A stretch of 38,453 nucleotides of DNA, taken from the NCBI GenBank assembly GCA_947581645.1, contig CANPVF010000119.1:1-38453 (forward strand). The letters run 5' to 3'. This DNA comes from Candidatus Caribbeanibacter nitroreducens (GTDB lineage: Bacteria > Gemmatimonadota > Gemmatimonadetes > Palauibacterales > Palauibacteraceae). Each line of letters opens with the position of its first letter. The first letter of the stretch is position 1. A program made the position numbers and the translations under genes. Positions 25,222-33,937 of this stretch are shown piece by piece. Under the pieces are notes generated by a model, which saw only the letters and a list, made by a program, of their open reading frames with translations, ran no database searches and was not told where the DNA came from.

Positions 25222-26453
25222 CCTGCGTTCCCTCCGTCGTCCCTGCGCGCCGACGCCGCCGCGCGGTAGATCCCCTCCAGGGACTCGGCGATGGCGTCGG
25301 ACGAGAAGTTGTCCAGCACGTAGCGTCTTCCCCGGGCGGCGATCTCCCGGGCCCGGTCCGGGTCGGAGGCGGCGTCCAGGACGGCCTCGGCCAGGGCCTC
25401 CGGGTCCCGGGGCGGCACCCGCCACCCCGTCTCGCCGTCCCGCACGATGTCGACGATGCCCCCCACGCCGGAGGCGATCACCGGCCGCTCGAAGAGGAGC
25501 GCCTCGAGGAGGACCACGCCGAGCCCCTCGGTGTCGCCCTTCTCGTCCACCACGGCCGGCAGGACGAAGGCGTCGCAGGTGCGGTACAGCGACTCCAGCC
25601 GCTCCGCGGGAATGTAGCCGGTGAGCTCCACCCGCTCCTCCACGCCCGCCTCGCGGGCGGCGGCCTCGATCCGGGGACGCCACTCCCCTTCCCCGACCAC
25701 CGTGACCACGGCCGAACGCTCTTCGAGAATCCGGGGGAGAGCGCGCACAAGGTATTCGACCCCTTTTCGCTCCACCAGCCGGCCCACGAAGAGCAGGCGC
25801 AGGGGCCCTTCGTCCTCGAACGGCTCCCGCGTCTCCGCGCCGGGCCCGGCGGACTCGTCGAACGGAGCCGGCGACGGGACGACGCGGACCTCCCGGTCGG
25901 TGTACTCCCGCACCTTCTCGGCGGTGGCGCTGGAGTTGGCGGTCATGGCGTCCGCCGAGCGCGTGGTCCATCGCAGGAAGGGCCGGAGCCAGGACATGCG
26001 CCGCTTCACCCACGTGAGCTCGACGCTGTAGTAGCTGGAGACCACGGCGGTGCGCCCCCCGGAGGCGAGACGGAGGGCCGATCCGAAGAGCGAATGCGGC
26101 ATGGGCCAGTGAACGTGGACCACGTCCCACTCGCCCGTGAGGCCCCGGCGGAGGGACGACAGCGTCCCTCCGGCCAGGTACAGCGGGACGAGGGAGGCGT
26201 ACCCTGCGGACCGGCGGATGCGGTCGGGCACCGTCTCGTCGTGGGTCAGGGTCTCCCAGGAGGCCGGCGCGTACCGGAAGCGATGGACCGGGATGCCGTG
26301 GACCTCGTGGTCGCCGTCGCCGCGGTAGGCCGAGGTGAGCACCTGCGCGTCGACCCCGCGGTCGCGCAGAGCGCGGATCAGCTCCACCATCCAGGGCGTG
26401 ATCGGGTCGTTCTCGTCCCTGGGGAAGGCCGTGGTGACGTGCAGGACCCTCAC
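25218..26453 (-). CDS. Family 4 (GT-B) glycosyltransferase
   Basis: The 411-residue protein has the two Rossmann-like halves of GT-B enzymes. The N-terminal half begins V-L-H-V-T-T-A-F-P-R and contains D-V-V-H-V-H-W-P near residue 107. The C-terminal half has L-F-V-G-R-L-V-E-R-K-G-V near 225 and the donor-binding E-G-L-G-V-V-L-L-E-A-L near 315. G-G-I-V-D-I-V-R-D-G-E-T-G-W follows. No membrane helix is present, so it acts on the cytoplasmic face with a nucleotide sugar. The donor and acceptor are unknown. The start is the GTG overlapping the GT39 stop; the stop overlaps the YfhO-family start. Confidence 0.88.
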   Translation of the reverse strand: MRVLHVTTAFPRDENDPITPWMVELIRALRDRGVDAQVLTSAYRGDGDHEVHGIPVHRFRYAPASWETLTHDETVPDRIRRSAGYASLVPLYLAGGTLSSLRRGLTGEWDVVHVHWPMPHSLFGSALRLASGGRTAVVSSYYSVELTWVKRRMSWLRPFLRWTTRSADAMTANSSATAEKVREYTDREVRVVPSPAPFDESAGPGAETREPFEDEGPLRLLFVGRLVERKGVEYLVRALPRILEERSAVVTVVGEGEWRPRIEAAAREAGVEERVELTGYIPAERLESLYRTCDAFVLPAVVDEKGDTEGLGVVLLEALLFERPVIASGVGGIVDIVRDGETGWRVPPRDPEALAEAVLDAASDPDRAREIAARGRRYVLDNFSSDAIAESLEGIYRAAASARRDDGGNAG

Positions 26454-28144
26454 GGCGTCCCCGGCGAGGCGGCGGGCGAGCGAAGGGCCACCGGCGGTTC
26501 CGGGCGGAATCGGAGAACGTAGGTGGGCGGCCGTCCCTCCTGGTAGAGCATCTCGAAGTGCCGCTGGTTCGCCCGGACGGCGGGCACCAGGTAGCGGGCC
26601 GTGGTGCCGCTGATCTGGTCCACGACCACGAAGTCGGCCCCGGCGTCCCGCAGGTCCTGCATCAGCAGGTCGGGCTCTCCGGTGAAGCGGTACACCCGGC
26701 CCCGGTGCCCCGAGATCCAGTAGAAGATCCGGGGCTTCCGGTTCACCACGGTGGCCCCGGGGGGGAGGTTGTCGCGGCTCCACCGGGCGGCGTCCAGGAA
26801 GCTGGCCCAGGGGGCCGGCACGCAGGGGGAGCCGTCGGCGTACGCCCGCAGGCAGCGGACCCGATCCGGGGCCCGGGTGCCCGCCGAGTGGAGGGCCGGG
26901 AGGGCCAGGAGCGCCGCGGCCCCGAGGGCCAGCGCCCCGCGCCCCGGGAGCTCCCACCGCCCGGCGGCTCGATCCACCGCGCCCGTGGCGTACAGCAGCA
27001 GGAGCGGCAGCACCGGGAGCAGGAAGCGCCGGTCCGTCCAGACGTCGGGCCAGACGGCGATGAGGCCGACGTAGAGGAAGGTGAAGAGCTCGGCCACCCC
27101 CACCCGCTCCCGCCCCCGGGCGAGCCAGCCTCCCAGCGCCAGCCCCGTGACGGCCAGCCCCAGGAGCGTGGTCACCGCCCCCCCGGCGTCGCCCTGCAGG
27201 CGCTGTCCGGTGAGCGCGCCGGGGAGCACGGCGCTCACGTAGGTCCAGAGGTTCACGGCGCCCCGCTCCACCAGCCCGGCCAGGCCCACCGTGCCGGCCG
27301 AGGGGTCGTAGGGATTCCGCATGAGGAGCTCGTTCAGGTAGCCCTCGCTGCCGCCGGCCATCTGCCCGTAGGCGATCCATCCGCCGGCCACCGCGACCAC
27401 CAGGGCGGCCGAGACGGCCAGCCTCCGCCACTCCCGCCGGAGGGCGTGGAACGCCAGCACCGCCAGGAGGAGCGGCAGGCCCGCGGTCCGAATCAGGAAG
27501 GCCAGCAGCGCCGCCCCCAGCCCCACGGCCCACGACGCCGGCGGCAGGACCCGCAGCCGGTCCGGGAGCGTCCCGGGGCCGGACGTGTGCTCGCTCCCCT
27601 CTCCGGAGGCCGCCGCGGCCCCTGATCCCGGGGCCGGGAGGCCGGCGTAGGCGGCCACGGAGAGGAGCACGGCGGCCCCGAAGAAGGCCTCCGACAGCAC
27701 CCAGTGCGAGTACTCGAGCAGCACCGGGTTCACGGCGAACAGGAAGGCCGCGGCCAGGGACGCCCGGGTGGAGAAGAGTCGCCGCCCCGTCCGGTAGATC
27801 AGCCACACCGCGGCCGCGGTGCACGCCAGCGAGAAGAGCTTGTAGGCCTGCAGGCCGCCGATGAGCCCCACCACGGCCAGCGCCGCCGGGTAGCCGGGCG
27901 GGTACTTGGTGTGGAGCGGGGTCTCCGGCAGGTGAAGGTCCAGGTAGCCCCGGAAGGAGCGCAGCGCGTCGCCGAGGATCATGTACCCGGCGTTGTCGCC
28001 GCCCGTGAAGAGCGTCGGGTCGTAGAGCAGCAGGCCCAGGAGCACGTGGAGGGCCACGGCGACCCCCGCCCACGCCGCCGGCGACAGGCCGCCGATTCGC
28101 CCGGCGTCCCCTTCCCCGGCCCGCTGCTCCGAGTCCCCGGTCAC
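26450..28144 (-). CDS. ArnT/GT39-like integral membrane glycosyltransferase (GT-C)
   Basis: The 564-residue protein has about ten to twelve membrane helices. The first periplasmic loop contains the likely catalytic aspartate in G-G-D-N-A-G-Y (about residues 48-54), followed by K-Y-P-P-G-Y-P near 80, both typical of the ArnT/PMT-2 family. A soluble extracytoplasmic domain of about 150 residues ends it (about 410-564). Such enzymes take a sugar from polyprenyl phosphate and transfer it to lipid A, protein or glycan outside the membrane. The GTG start follows GGGGAGAG by a good distance. The gap to the upstream GT2 gene is 25 bases, and the stop overlaps the GT4 start. Confidence 0.82.
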   Translation of the reverse strand: MTGDSEQRAGEGDAGRIGGLSPAAWAGVAVALHVLLGLLLYDPTLFTGGDNAGYMILGDALRSFRGYLDLHLPETPLHTKYPPGYPAALAVVGLIGGLQAYKLFSLACTAAAVWLIYRTGRRLFSTRASLAAAFLFAVNPVLLEYSHWVLSEAFFGAAVLLSVAAYAGLPAPGSGAAAASGEGSEHTSGPGTLPDRLRVLPPASWAVGLGAALLAFLIRTAGLPLLLAVLAFHALRREWRRLAVSAALVVAVAGGWIAYGQMAGGSEGYLNELLMRNPYDPSAGTVGLAGLVERGAVNLWTYVSAVLPGALTGQRLQGDAGGAVTTLLGLAVTGLALGGWLARGRERVGVAELFTFLYVGLIAVWPDVWTDRRFLLPVLPLLLLYATGAVDRAAGRWELPGRGALALGAAALLALPALHSAGTRAPDRVRCLRAYADGSPCVPAPWASFLDAARWSRDNLPPGATVVNRKPRIFYWISGHRGRVYRFTGEPDLLMQDLRDAGADFVVVDQISGTTARYLVPAVRANQRHFEMLYQEGRPPTYVLRFRPEPPVALRSPAASPGTP

Positions 28145-28169
28145 GACAGTCTCTCCCCGGCCCCGTCGA

Positions 28170-29174
28170 TCAGTCTCTGAGGTCGCGCCGCAGGTCCTCG
28201 ATCTCGTGCCGCAGCGTGGCCATCAGCTCCGCCAGGAACCCCACGGCGAAGAGCAGGACGCCCAGGACCATGAGGAGCACGATCAGGTTGAGCAGCGGCC
28301 GGTACCCCTGGTCGAGCACGAAGCGGAAGTAGAGCGCCACGGCCCCGACCACCCCGCCGAGCGTGAAGAGGCCCAGCCCGGTGACGCCGAAGAACAGCAT
28401 GGGCTTCCGGCTGCACACCACCTGGAACCACACCGTGACCAGGTCGAGAATGCCCACGAGGATCCGCCACTGCCCCGTGTACTTCGACTCGCCCCTCCGC
28501 CGGGGATAGAGCTCGATGTCGATCTCCGAGACCCGGTATCCCTGGGCGTGGGCCAGCACCACCAGGTAGCGGTGCCAGTCCTTCCGAAGGCGGATGTCGT
28601 CCAGCACCTCCCGCCGGAAGGCCTTCATGGAGTTCAGGTCGTGGGCCGGCACCCCGAAGATCACCCGGCAGAGCCAGTTGTACAGGCCGGAGACGAAGGG
28701 CTTCTGGTAGTCGCCCACCTTGCGGCCGGTGACGACGTCGAAGCCGGTCTCCAGCTCGTCGACGAAGCGGGGGATCTCCTCCGGGGAGTGCTGCAGGTCG
28801 GCGTCGTAGAGGACCAGATACTCGCCCCGGGCCGCCCGGGCGGCGGTGAGAAGCGCCTCGGTCTTCCCCCGATTCTGGCGGTGCTGCCGGTAGGTCACGG
28901 GGCCGAAGTCGGCGTCCTCCGCCGCCTCCCGCGCCGCCTCCAGCGTCCCGTCGGTGGACCCGTCGTCGACGAGCACCACCTCGGCGTCCAGGTCGTGGCT
29001 CCGGAAGGTCTTCGCCACCTCGGCGAAGAGCTCCGGCATGTTCGCGGCCTCGTTCAGGGCGGGGACGACGACGCTGATCCGCGGCGTCGCCCGATCCGGG
29101 GACCGGGTCCCGGAGTCGGAGAGTCGGTCGGGCTCGGCGGGGGAGAGGTCTGCGGAGGCGTCCGGCGGGCTCAT
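28170..29174 (-). CDS. GtrB/CsbB-like polyprenyl-phosphate glycosyltransferase (GT2)
   Basis: The 334-residue protein has a GT-A domain and two C-terminal membrane helices (about 258-285 and 293-319), the layout of GtrB, ArnC and CsbB, which load a sugar onto undecaprenyl phosphate. Motifs are V-V-P-A-L-N-E-A-A at about 36-44, V-D-D-G-S-T-D-G-T at 69-77, and N-R-G-K-T-E-A-L at 101-108. The metal site is Y-D-A-D-L-Q-H at 123-129, and R-R-R-G-E-S-K-Y lies at about 225-232. A polar N-terminal extension of about 30 residues is present. The ATG overlaps the rpoN stop (ATGA), so it is likely translated together with sigma-54. The sugar is unknown. Confidence 0.88.
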   Translation of the reverse strand: MSPPDASADLSPAEPDRLSDSGTRSPDRATPRISVVVPALNEAANMPELFAEVAKTFRSHDLDAEVVLVDDGSTDGTLEAAREAAEDADFGPVTYRQHRQNRGKTEALLTAARAARGEYLVLYDADLQHSPEEIPRFVDELETGFDVVTGRKVGDYQKPFVSGLYNWLCRVIFGVPAHDLNSMKAFRREVLDDIRLRKDWHRYLVVLAHAQGYRVSEIDIELYPRRRGESKYTGQWRILVGILDLVTVWFQVVCSRKPMLFFGVTGLGLFTLGGVVGAVALYFRFVLDQGYRPLLNLIVLLMVLGVLLFAVGFLAELMATLRHEIEDLRRDLRD

Positions 29175-30628
29175 ACCCGCTTGCGCATGCGGGCCGACAG
29201 GATGCCCAGCTGGTCCCGGTACTTGGCCACGGTCCGCCGCGCGATCTGGATGCCCTCCTCCTTCAGGCGGTCCACGATCTCCTGGTCCGTGTGCGGGTCG
29301 TGGGAATCCTCCTCGTCGACGATCTTCTCGATGCGGGCCCGGACGCCGCGGGCCGACACCTGGCCGCCGTCGTCGGTGTCCAACCCGCTGGAGAAGAAGA
29401 ACTTGAGGGGGAGCACTCCACGTGGAGTCTGGGCGTACTTGTCGTTGGTCACCCGGGACACCGTGGACTCGTGCATGTCGATGTGCTCGGCCACCTCGCG
29501 GAGCGTCAGCGGCTTCAGGTGCTCCACGCCCTTCTCGAAGTACTCCCGCTGCCGGTCGACGATGAAGTTCATCACCTTGAGCATCGTCTGCCGGCGCTGC
29601 TCGATGGCCTGAATCATCCACTGGGCGCTGTTGAGCTTCTTCGAGATGAAGCTCTTGTTCTCGCCCGAGAACTTGCTCTTGTCCTTCGCGACTTCCTTGT
29701 AGGCCTTGGACAGCTTGAGTCGCGGCAGGTTGTTGTCGTTGTGGAAGACGTAGTACTCGCCGTCGATCTTGTCGACGATGAGGTCGGGGATGACGTACTC
29801 GTCGTCGGCCTCGGCGTACTTGAGGCCCGGCTTCGGGTCCAGCTTCGAGATCTTGTCCGACGCCTCCTGCACTTCCTTCGCGTCGATCCCGTACTCCTTG
29901 GAGATCTCGCTCCACCGGTGGTTGACCAGCTCGTCGAAGTTCTCGTCCACGATGCGGTAGGTGAGCGAGTCGTCCTGCCCCCGGTCGCGGAGCTGGATCA
30001 GGATGCACTCCCGCAGGTCCCGGGCGCCGACGCCGCTGGGATCGAAGCGGTGAACCTCCTCCAGGAGCCGCTCGGCCTCGGCCATGGTGAACTGCTCGGT
30101 GCCCTCCCAGGTGGGGTTCTCCGGGTCCTCGAGGAACTCGTTCACGGACTCGACGATCTCCTCGAGGGAGCAGGTGAGGAAGCCCTCGCGGTCGATGTTG
30201 CCGATGATCTCCTCGCCCAGCAGGACGCCCCGCTCATTCAGGGGCAGCAGCTTGAGCTGGTCGCGCAGCTTGTCCCAGAGGTCCTCGCTCGTCTGGGGCG
30301 TCGGGCGGTAGATCTCCTTCTCCTCGTACTCGCTGCTGCTGTGACCGCCGCCGACGTCGAAGCCGTTGAGGAGGATCTCCTCCCAGTCGATCTCCTCCTC
30401 TTCCTCTTCCTCCAGCTGCTCTTCCAGCTCCTCCTCGGGCGTCTCCTGCTCCTCGCCGAGCTCGACGAGGTCCAGGAAGGGGTTGGACTGCAGCTCCTGG
30501 TTCAGGTGCTGCTTGAGGTCCATGAGGGGCATGTACAGGAGGTCCATCGCCTGGTACAGGCGTGGATTGACCTTCATCTCCTGTTTGGTCTCGACCTTCT
30601 GGGAGAGGTCGGTCTTCATGTTCGCCAT
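29171..30628 (-). CDS. rpoN: RNA polymerase sigma-54 factor RpoN
   Basis: RpoN directs RNA polymerase to -24/-12 promoters that need an AAA+ activator. The 485-residue protein has the Gln/Leu-rich activator-responsive region I (about residues 14-55) and a very acidic region II (Glu-rich, about 57-86). The core-binding region spans about 110-300, a helix-turn-helix region about 355-410, and the RpoN box A-R-R-T-V-A-K-Y-R-D lies at 463-472. Starts at 30628 and 30619 (both ATG) are possible. The 152-base upstream gap holds a promoter-like site. In enterobacteria rpoN also follows lptB, but there hpf and ptsN come next; here a glycosyltransferase overlaps its stop. Confidence 0.95.
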   Translation of the reverse strand: MANMKTDLSQKVETKQEMKVNPRLYQAMDLLYMPLMDLKQHLNQELQSNPFLDLVELGEEQETPEEELEEQLEEEEEEEIDWEEILLNGFDVGGGHSSSEYEEKEIYRPTPQTSEDLWDKLRDQLKLLPLNERGVLLGEEIIGNIDREGFLTCSLEEIVESVNEFLEDPENPTWEGTEQFTMAEAERLLEEVHRFDPSGVGARDLRECILIQLRDRGQDDSLTYRIVDENFDELVNHRWSEISKEYGIDAKEVQEASDKISKLDPKPGLKYAEADDEYVIPDLIVDKIDGEYYVFHNDNNLPRLKLSKAYKEVAKDKSKFSGENKSFISKKLNSAQWMIQAIEQRRQTMLKVMNFIVDRQREYFEKGVEHLKPLTLREVAEHIDMHESTVSRVTNDKYAQTPRGVLPLKFFFSSGLDTDDGGQVSARGVRARIEKIVDEEDSHDPHTDQEIVDRLKEEGIQIARRTVAKYRDQLGILSARMRKRV

Positions 30629-30696
30629 GATCGAGCCCCGATCGACTCCGTGTTGCAGTGTACGACGCGAGCGAACTGCGGCCCGCGTCCGCGTCC

Positions 30697-30725
30697 AATG
30701 TATCTTTTCGTGCGGATCCGGTCAC
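30697..30725 (-). promoter_or_regulatory. Promoter-like site upstream of rpoN: GTGACC, 17-base spacer, TACATT
   Basis: On the minus strand GTGACC (30725-30720) and TACATT (30702-30697) are 17 bases apart, about 70 bases before the rpoN ATG. The arrangement resembles the TTGACG/TACCTT pair at 19241-19270. It would let rpoN and the glycosyltransferases be transcribed separately from the lpt genes. Confidence 0.4.
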
Positions 30726-30780
30726 GCGCCGGGCTGCGCGGGACCGGAGGGGACGTCCCTCGTGGAGTCCGAGAAGACTC

Positions 30781-31584
30781 CTACAGCCGGAAGTCCTGTC
30801 CCAGGTACATCCGCCGTGCGTCCGGGTCGTTCACCAGCGTCTCCGCCGGGCCCTCGATGTGGATCCGGCCGTTGAACATCAGGTAGGCGCGGTCCGTGAT
30901 CGAGAGGGTCTCCCGGACGTTGTGGTCCGTGATGAGCACGCCGAGGCCCCGCTCCCGCAGCTCGGCGACGATGCGCTGGATGTCGTCCACGGCGATGGGA
31001 TCCACGCCGGCGAACGGCTCGTCCAGCAGCATGAACTTCGGGTCCGTCACCAGCGCCCGGGTGATCTCCAGCCGGCGGCGCTCCCCGCCCGACAGCGAGT
31101 GGGCCTTCTGGTCCCGCAGGTGCTTGATGTCGAGCTCGTCGAGCAGCTCCTCCAGCCGTTCCCGCTGCTCCCCCTCGTCCAGGTCCTGTGTCTCCAGGAT
31201 CGCCCGCACGTTCTCCTCGACGGTCAGCTTGCGGAACACCGACGGCTCCTGGGCCAGGTATCCGATGCCGGCCCGGGCCCGCCTGTACATGGGCACCTTC
31301 GTGAGCTCCCGCTCGTCCAGGAACACGCGTCCCTCGTCGGCCTGCAGGAGCCCGACGATCATGTAGAACGTCGTGGTCTTCCCTGCCCCGTTCGGGCCCA
31401 GCAGGCCCACGATCTCGCCCTGCTCGACCCTGAGGTCGACGTCGTCCACGACCTTCCGGCCGCTGAAGGACTTGCCGAGCTCCCGGGCGCGGAGGACGCT
31501 CGTGTCCGTCTGGCCCGCGGGCGAGTCCTCGTCCCCGCGGGGCCCGGCCTCCGTCGCATCGGCAGAAGTCGGCGTGCTACTCAT
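30781..31584 (-). CDS. lptB: LPS export ABC transporter ATP-binding protein LptB
   Basis: LptB powers extraction of LPS from the inner membrane through the LptFG channel into the Lpt bridge. After an unusual polar N-terminal extension of about 28 residues, the 267-residue protein shows Walker [10 protein letters not shown] (63-71), a Q-loop in Y-L-A-Q-E-P-S-V-F, and the signature L-S-G-G-E-R-R-R near 164. Walker B is [12 protein letters not shown], and the H-loop is I-T-D-H-N. The C-terminal Y-L-G-Q-D-F matches LptB proteins. The membrane partners lptF and lptG are not in the window. It overlaps the lptA-like gene by eight bases. Confidence 0.95.
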   Translation of the reverse strand: MSSTPTSADATEAGPRGDEDSPAGQTDTSVLRARELGKSFSGRKVVDDVDLRVEQGEIVGLLGPNGAGKTTTFYMIVGLLQADEGRVFLDERELTKVPMYRRARAGIGYLAQEPSVFRKLTVEENVRAILETQDLDEGEQRERLEELLDELDIKHLRDQKAHSLSGGERRRLEITRALVTDPKFMLLDEPFAGVDPIAVDDIQRIVAELRERGLGVLITDHNVRETLSITDRAYLMFNGRIHIEGPAETLVNDPDARRMYLGQDFRL

Positions 31585-33241
31585 AAATCATGCCACCCGG
31601 GCGCCTTATACCGGGGATCGGGACCAGTGTGCCGCGGCCGGACTCCGTCCCGCCCTCCGGAGGCCCTGCCGTCGTGTCCGAGACGGCGGAGTCACGGGGC
31701 GGCGTCTCCGGGACGGACGTCTCTCCGGACGCGGTGTCACGGGCGGTGCCCGCCGCCGTGTCCGGCGCGGCGGCCGAATCCGGCGGACCCGTGTCCCCCG
31801 CCCCCTCCACCGGCTCCAGGAAGAGGCCGATGGACCGGGTGCCGTGCACGGAGAGGGGGTCGCCGTCCCGGAAGCGGATCGTGATGCGGTCTCCGATGAC
31901 GTAGTTCCGTGCCATTCGCCCCTCCTCGGGCGAGGCCTCCGGGCCGCCGGGTCCCGCCGTCTCGGCGCCGTCGCGGCGAATCCGGTAGAAGGAGCGCGCG
32001 TTGCCGATGGCCAGGAGCCTCTCCAGCTCGGTGGCGGCCGTGTCCCGGGCCGCGGCGGCGGTGTCCCCGGCAGCGGCCGGGGCGACCGCGGTGTCCGCGG
32101 CCACGGCCAGGCTGTCGGCCGCCGTGGTGTCGGCGGCGGCGGTGAAGAGCGCGCGAACGGTGTCCCCGCTGATCCAGCTGCGGTCCAGGCCGAGGCGGGG
32201 CGCCCGCCCCGCTCTCGCTTCCGCCGCGCTGTCCGTCGCCGGGGACTCGCCCGGGCGGATCTCCAGGGCGAGGGCCTCGCCCACGGCGTCGATCCGGCTC
32301 AGCTGCCCGCCCCCGAGGTCGAAGTGGAGCGAATCTCCCCGGATCTCCTGGCTCGCCGAGAAGGCCCGGGATCCTCCCGCGCCGTAGGCCCAGAGCTCGT
32401 CCGCCCGGCGCTCCACGACCCGCACGTCCACGTTGGGCCCTCGCACCTCCACGTCCTCGGTCTCGAGGTGGCCGTCGCCGCGGGCACGGACGGCCCGGAG
32501 CTCGCTCCCGGCGAACCGGACGAGGATCGTGTCCCCGGTCAGCGTATAGCCCTCCCCGGTCACCGACGGGGAGCGGGTCAGGAAGCCGGAGCCGTCCCGG
32601 ATCCGGAAGCGGGTGTAGCCGCCGCGGGCGGTGAGCGAGCCGCGGCGAATGACGACGTCGCCGAAGGCCTCGGCCGCCTCTTCGCCGAGGAAGACAGCGG
32701 TGTCGGCGACGACCCGGAAGGGGTCGCCGGCGGTGTCCCCGGGCGACGGGATCCGCATCCGGGGGCGCCGCGTGGCCACCGTCCGCTGCGGCCCCTCTCC
32801 CCGCACGGCGTTGTAGAACTCGACCCGGGGCCCCCGGAGCACCGCGCCGGTCTCCAGCTGCCGGAGTCGGACGCTGTCCTCCGCCAGGACCCGGTTGTCG
32901 CGCTGGAAGTAGGTGAGGCGGCGCGAGCGGAGGTCCCGGATCGTGTCCCGGTAGTGGACGGAGCCGATCATGACGACCTCGTCCCGCTGATCGTACTGCA
33001 CGGCGCTGTCCGCCGTCATCGTCGCCGGGTCGCAGAGCCACGTCATCCCGTTCCAGATGTCGGTGACGTAGGCGTCTTCCGCGACCTTCCGGCTCACGCT
33101 CCGGGTCGAGTCCGTGGGCTGGAGCGTCAGGGTGCACTCCTGGCCCCCGCCCGCCTCCTGGGCCGGCGCGGCCCGACCCGCGGAAAGGGCGAGGAGGACG
33201 GCGCCGACGGCTGTCGCCGCCCGGGAGGGTGTGGGGGACAC
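31577..33241 (-). CDS. lptA: Large LptA/OstA-like periplasmic LPS-transport protein
   Basis: LptA forms the periplasmic beta-jellyroll bridge that carries LPS to the outer membrane. This protein is 554 residues, against about 180-200 for typical LptA. After a signal peptide (cleavage near A-P-A-Q, residue 28) there are several OstA-like beta-repeat segments at about 70-145, 175-215, 225-275 and 295-330, and a further one at about 442-475. They are separated by Asp-Thr-Ala-rich linkers at about 335-405 and 480-535. The position between lptC and lptB supports the role. It could instead combine LptA with an LptD N-terminal-type domain. The GTG start lies three bases after the lptC stop. Confidence 0.75.
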   Translation of the reverse strand: MSPTPSRAATAVGAVLLALSAGRAAPAQEAGGGQECTLTLQPTDSTRSVSRKVAEDAYVTDIWNGMTWLCDPATMTADSAVQYDQRDEVVMIGSVHYRDTIRDLRSRRLTYFQRDNRVLAEDSVRLRQLETGAVLRGPRVEFYNAVRGEGPQRTVATRRPRMRIPSPGDTAGDPFRVVADTAVFLGEEAAEAFGDVVIRRGSLTARGGYTRFRIRDGSGFLTRSPSVTGEGYTLTGDTILVRFAGSELRAVRARGDGHLETEDVEVRGPNVDVRVVERRADELWAYGAGGSRAFSASQEIRGDSLHFDLGGGQLSRIDAVGEALALEIRPGESPATDSAAEARAGRAPRLGLDRSWISGDTVRALFTAAADTTAADSLAVAADTAVAPAAAGDTAAAARDTAATELERLLAIGNARSFYRIRRDGAETAGPGGPEASPEEGRMARNYVIGDRITIRFRDGDPLSVHGTRSIGLFLEPVEGAGDTGPPDSAAAPDTAAGTARDTASGETSVPETPPRDSAVSDTTAGPPEGGTESGRGTLVPIPGIRRPGGMIYE

Positions 33242-33244
33242 GGC

Positions 33245-33937
33245 TCAGCCGCCGCCCGGTGCGGCGGACGAGGTGTCGGCCGCGGGGACGGTGTCTCCGG
33301 CGGCCGTGTCCGCTGCGGGCGTCGTGTCGGTCGGGGCGGCGGCGCTGTCCGGGGCGGGCGGAGCCCCCGCGCCGGGTGCCGGGGTCGACGGCCGGGTGCC
33401 GGCGGGCTGCTCGATGCGCACGTCGTTGAACGAGGGGTCGGTGAGCAGGCCGTTCCCGCGGACGACCTCCTGGCCGCGGCGCCACACGAAGGTCGTGTCC
33501 GTCCGGAGGTCGTTCGTAAGCGCCTCGTAGAGGAGTCGGGGCGTCTCGAGCCGCTGCTCCTCGGCGGTGTCGCGGACCACCACGTCGCCGTGGGCCTCCA
33601 TGTCGCCGGTCTGGAGGTTGTACTGGCCGCTGTCCGCGGTGAGGCGGGAGTCGGGCAGGCCGCGGTCGTCGTAGAAGGTGACGTCGACGCTCCGGAGGTG
33701 AACCGTGGAGTTGTCGCTGAAGATGTAGGCCGTGTCGGCCCGGAGCTCGCCCTGGAGCACCCCCTCACGGGTCATGTTGTGCGTCAGGCCCACCATCACC
33801 TGGTCGGCCCCCATGCCCATGAGGTCGGGCCCGGCCACCTCGACCTGCCGCTCCTCGTCCCCGCACCCCGCCAGGAGGAGCAGCGCCGCCAGCAGCAGGG
33901 CACCGGTGCCGGGCTGTGGACGATCGAACCGGCTCAT
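33245..33937 (-). CDS. lptC: LPS export periplasmic protein LptC (lipoprotein form)
   Basis: LptC couples the LptBFG transporter to LptA. The protein is about 230 residues and starts with a lipoprotein signal (L-L-A-G-C, Cys 25) instead of the single transmembrane anchor of E. coli LptC. The jellyroll domain covers about 35-178; it includes T-A-D-S-G-Q-Y near 101 and A-H-G-D-V-V-V-R-D near 116, the repeat shared with the OstA fold. The last 50 residues are a low-complexity Pro/Ala/Thr/Asp tail. With Gly at position 26 after the cysteine there is no Asp+2 inner-membrane retention signal, so its final membrane is uncertain. The ATG overlaps the kdsC stop. Confidence 0.8.
   Translation of the reverse strand: MSRFDRPQPGTGALLLAALLLLAGCGDEERQVEVAGPDLMGMGADQVMVGLTHNMTREGVLQGELRADTAYIFSDNSTVHLRSVDVTFYDDRGLPDSRLTADSGQYNLQTGDMEAHGDVVVRDTAEEQRLETPRLLYEALTNDLRTDTTFVWRRGQEVVRGNGLLTDPSFNDVRIEQPAGTRPSTPAPGAGAPPAPDSAAAPTDTTPAADTAAGDTVPAADTSSAAPGGG

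Noticed and set aside
22288-25269. A 993-codon open frame on the plus strand opposite the YfhO-family and flippase-like genes
   Set aside because: It is antisense to recognised membrane proteins with clear motifs. Its product is His/Gln/Glu/Arg-rich without domains, the typical shadow of a GC-rich gene.
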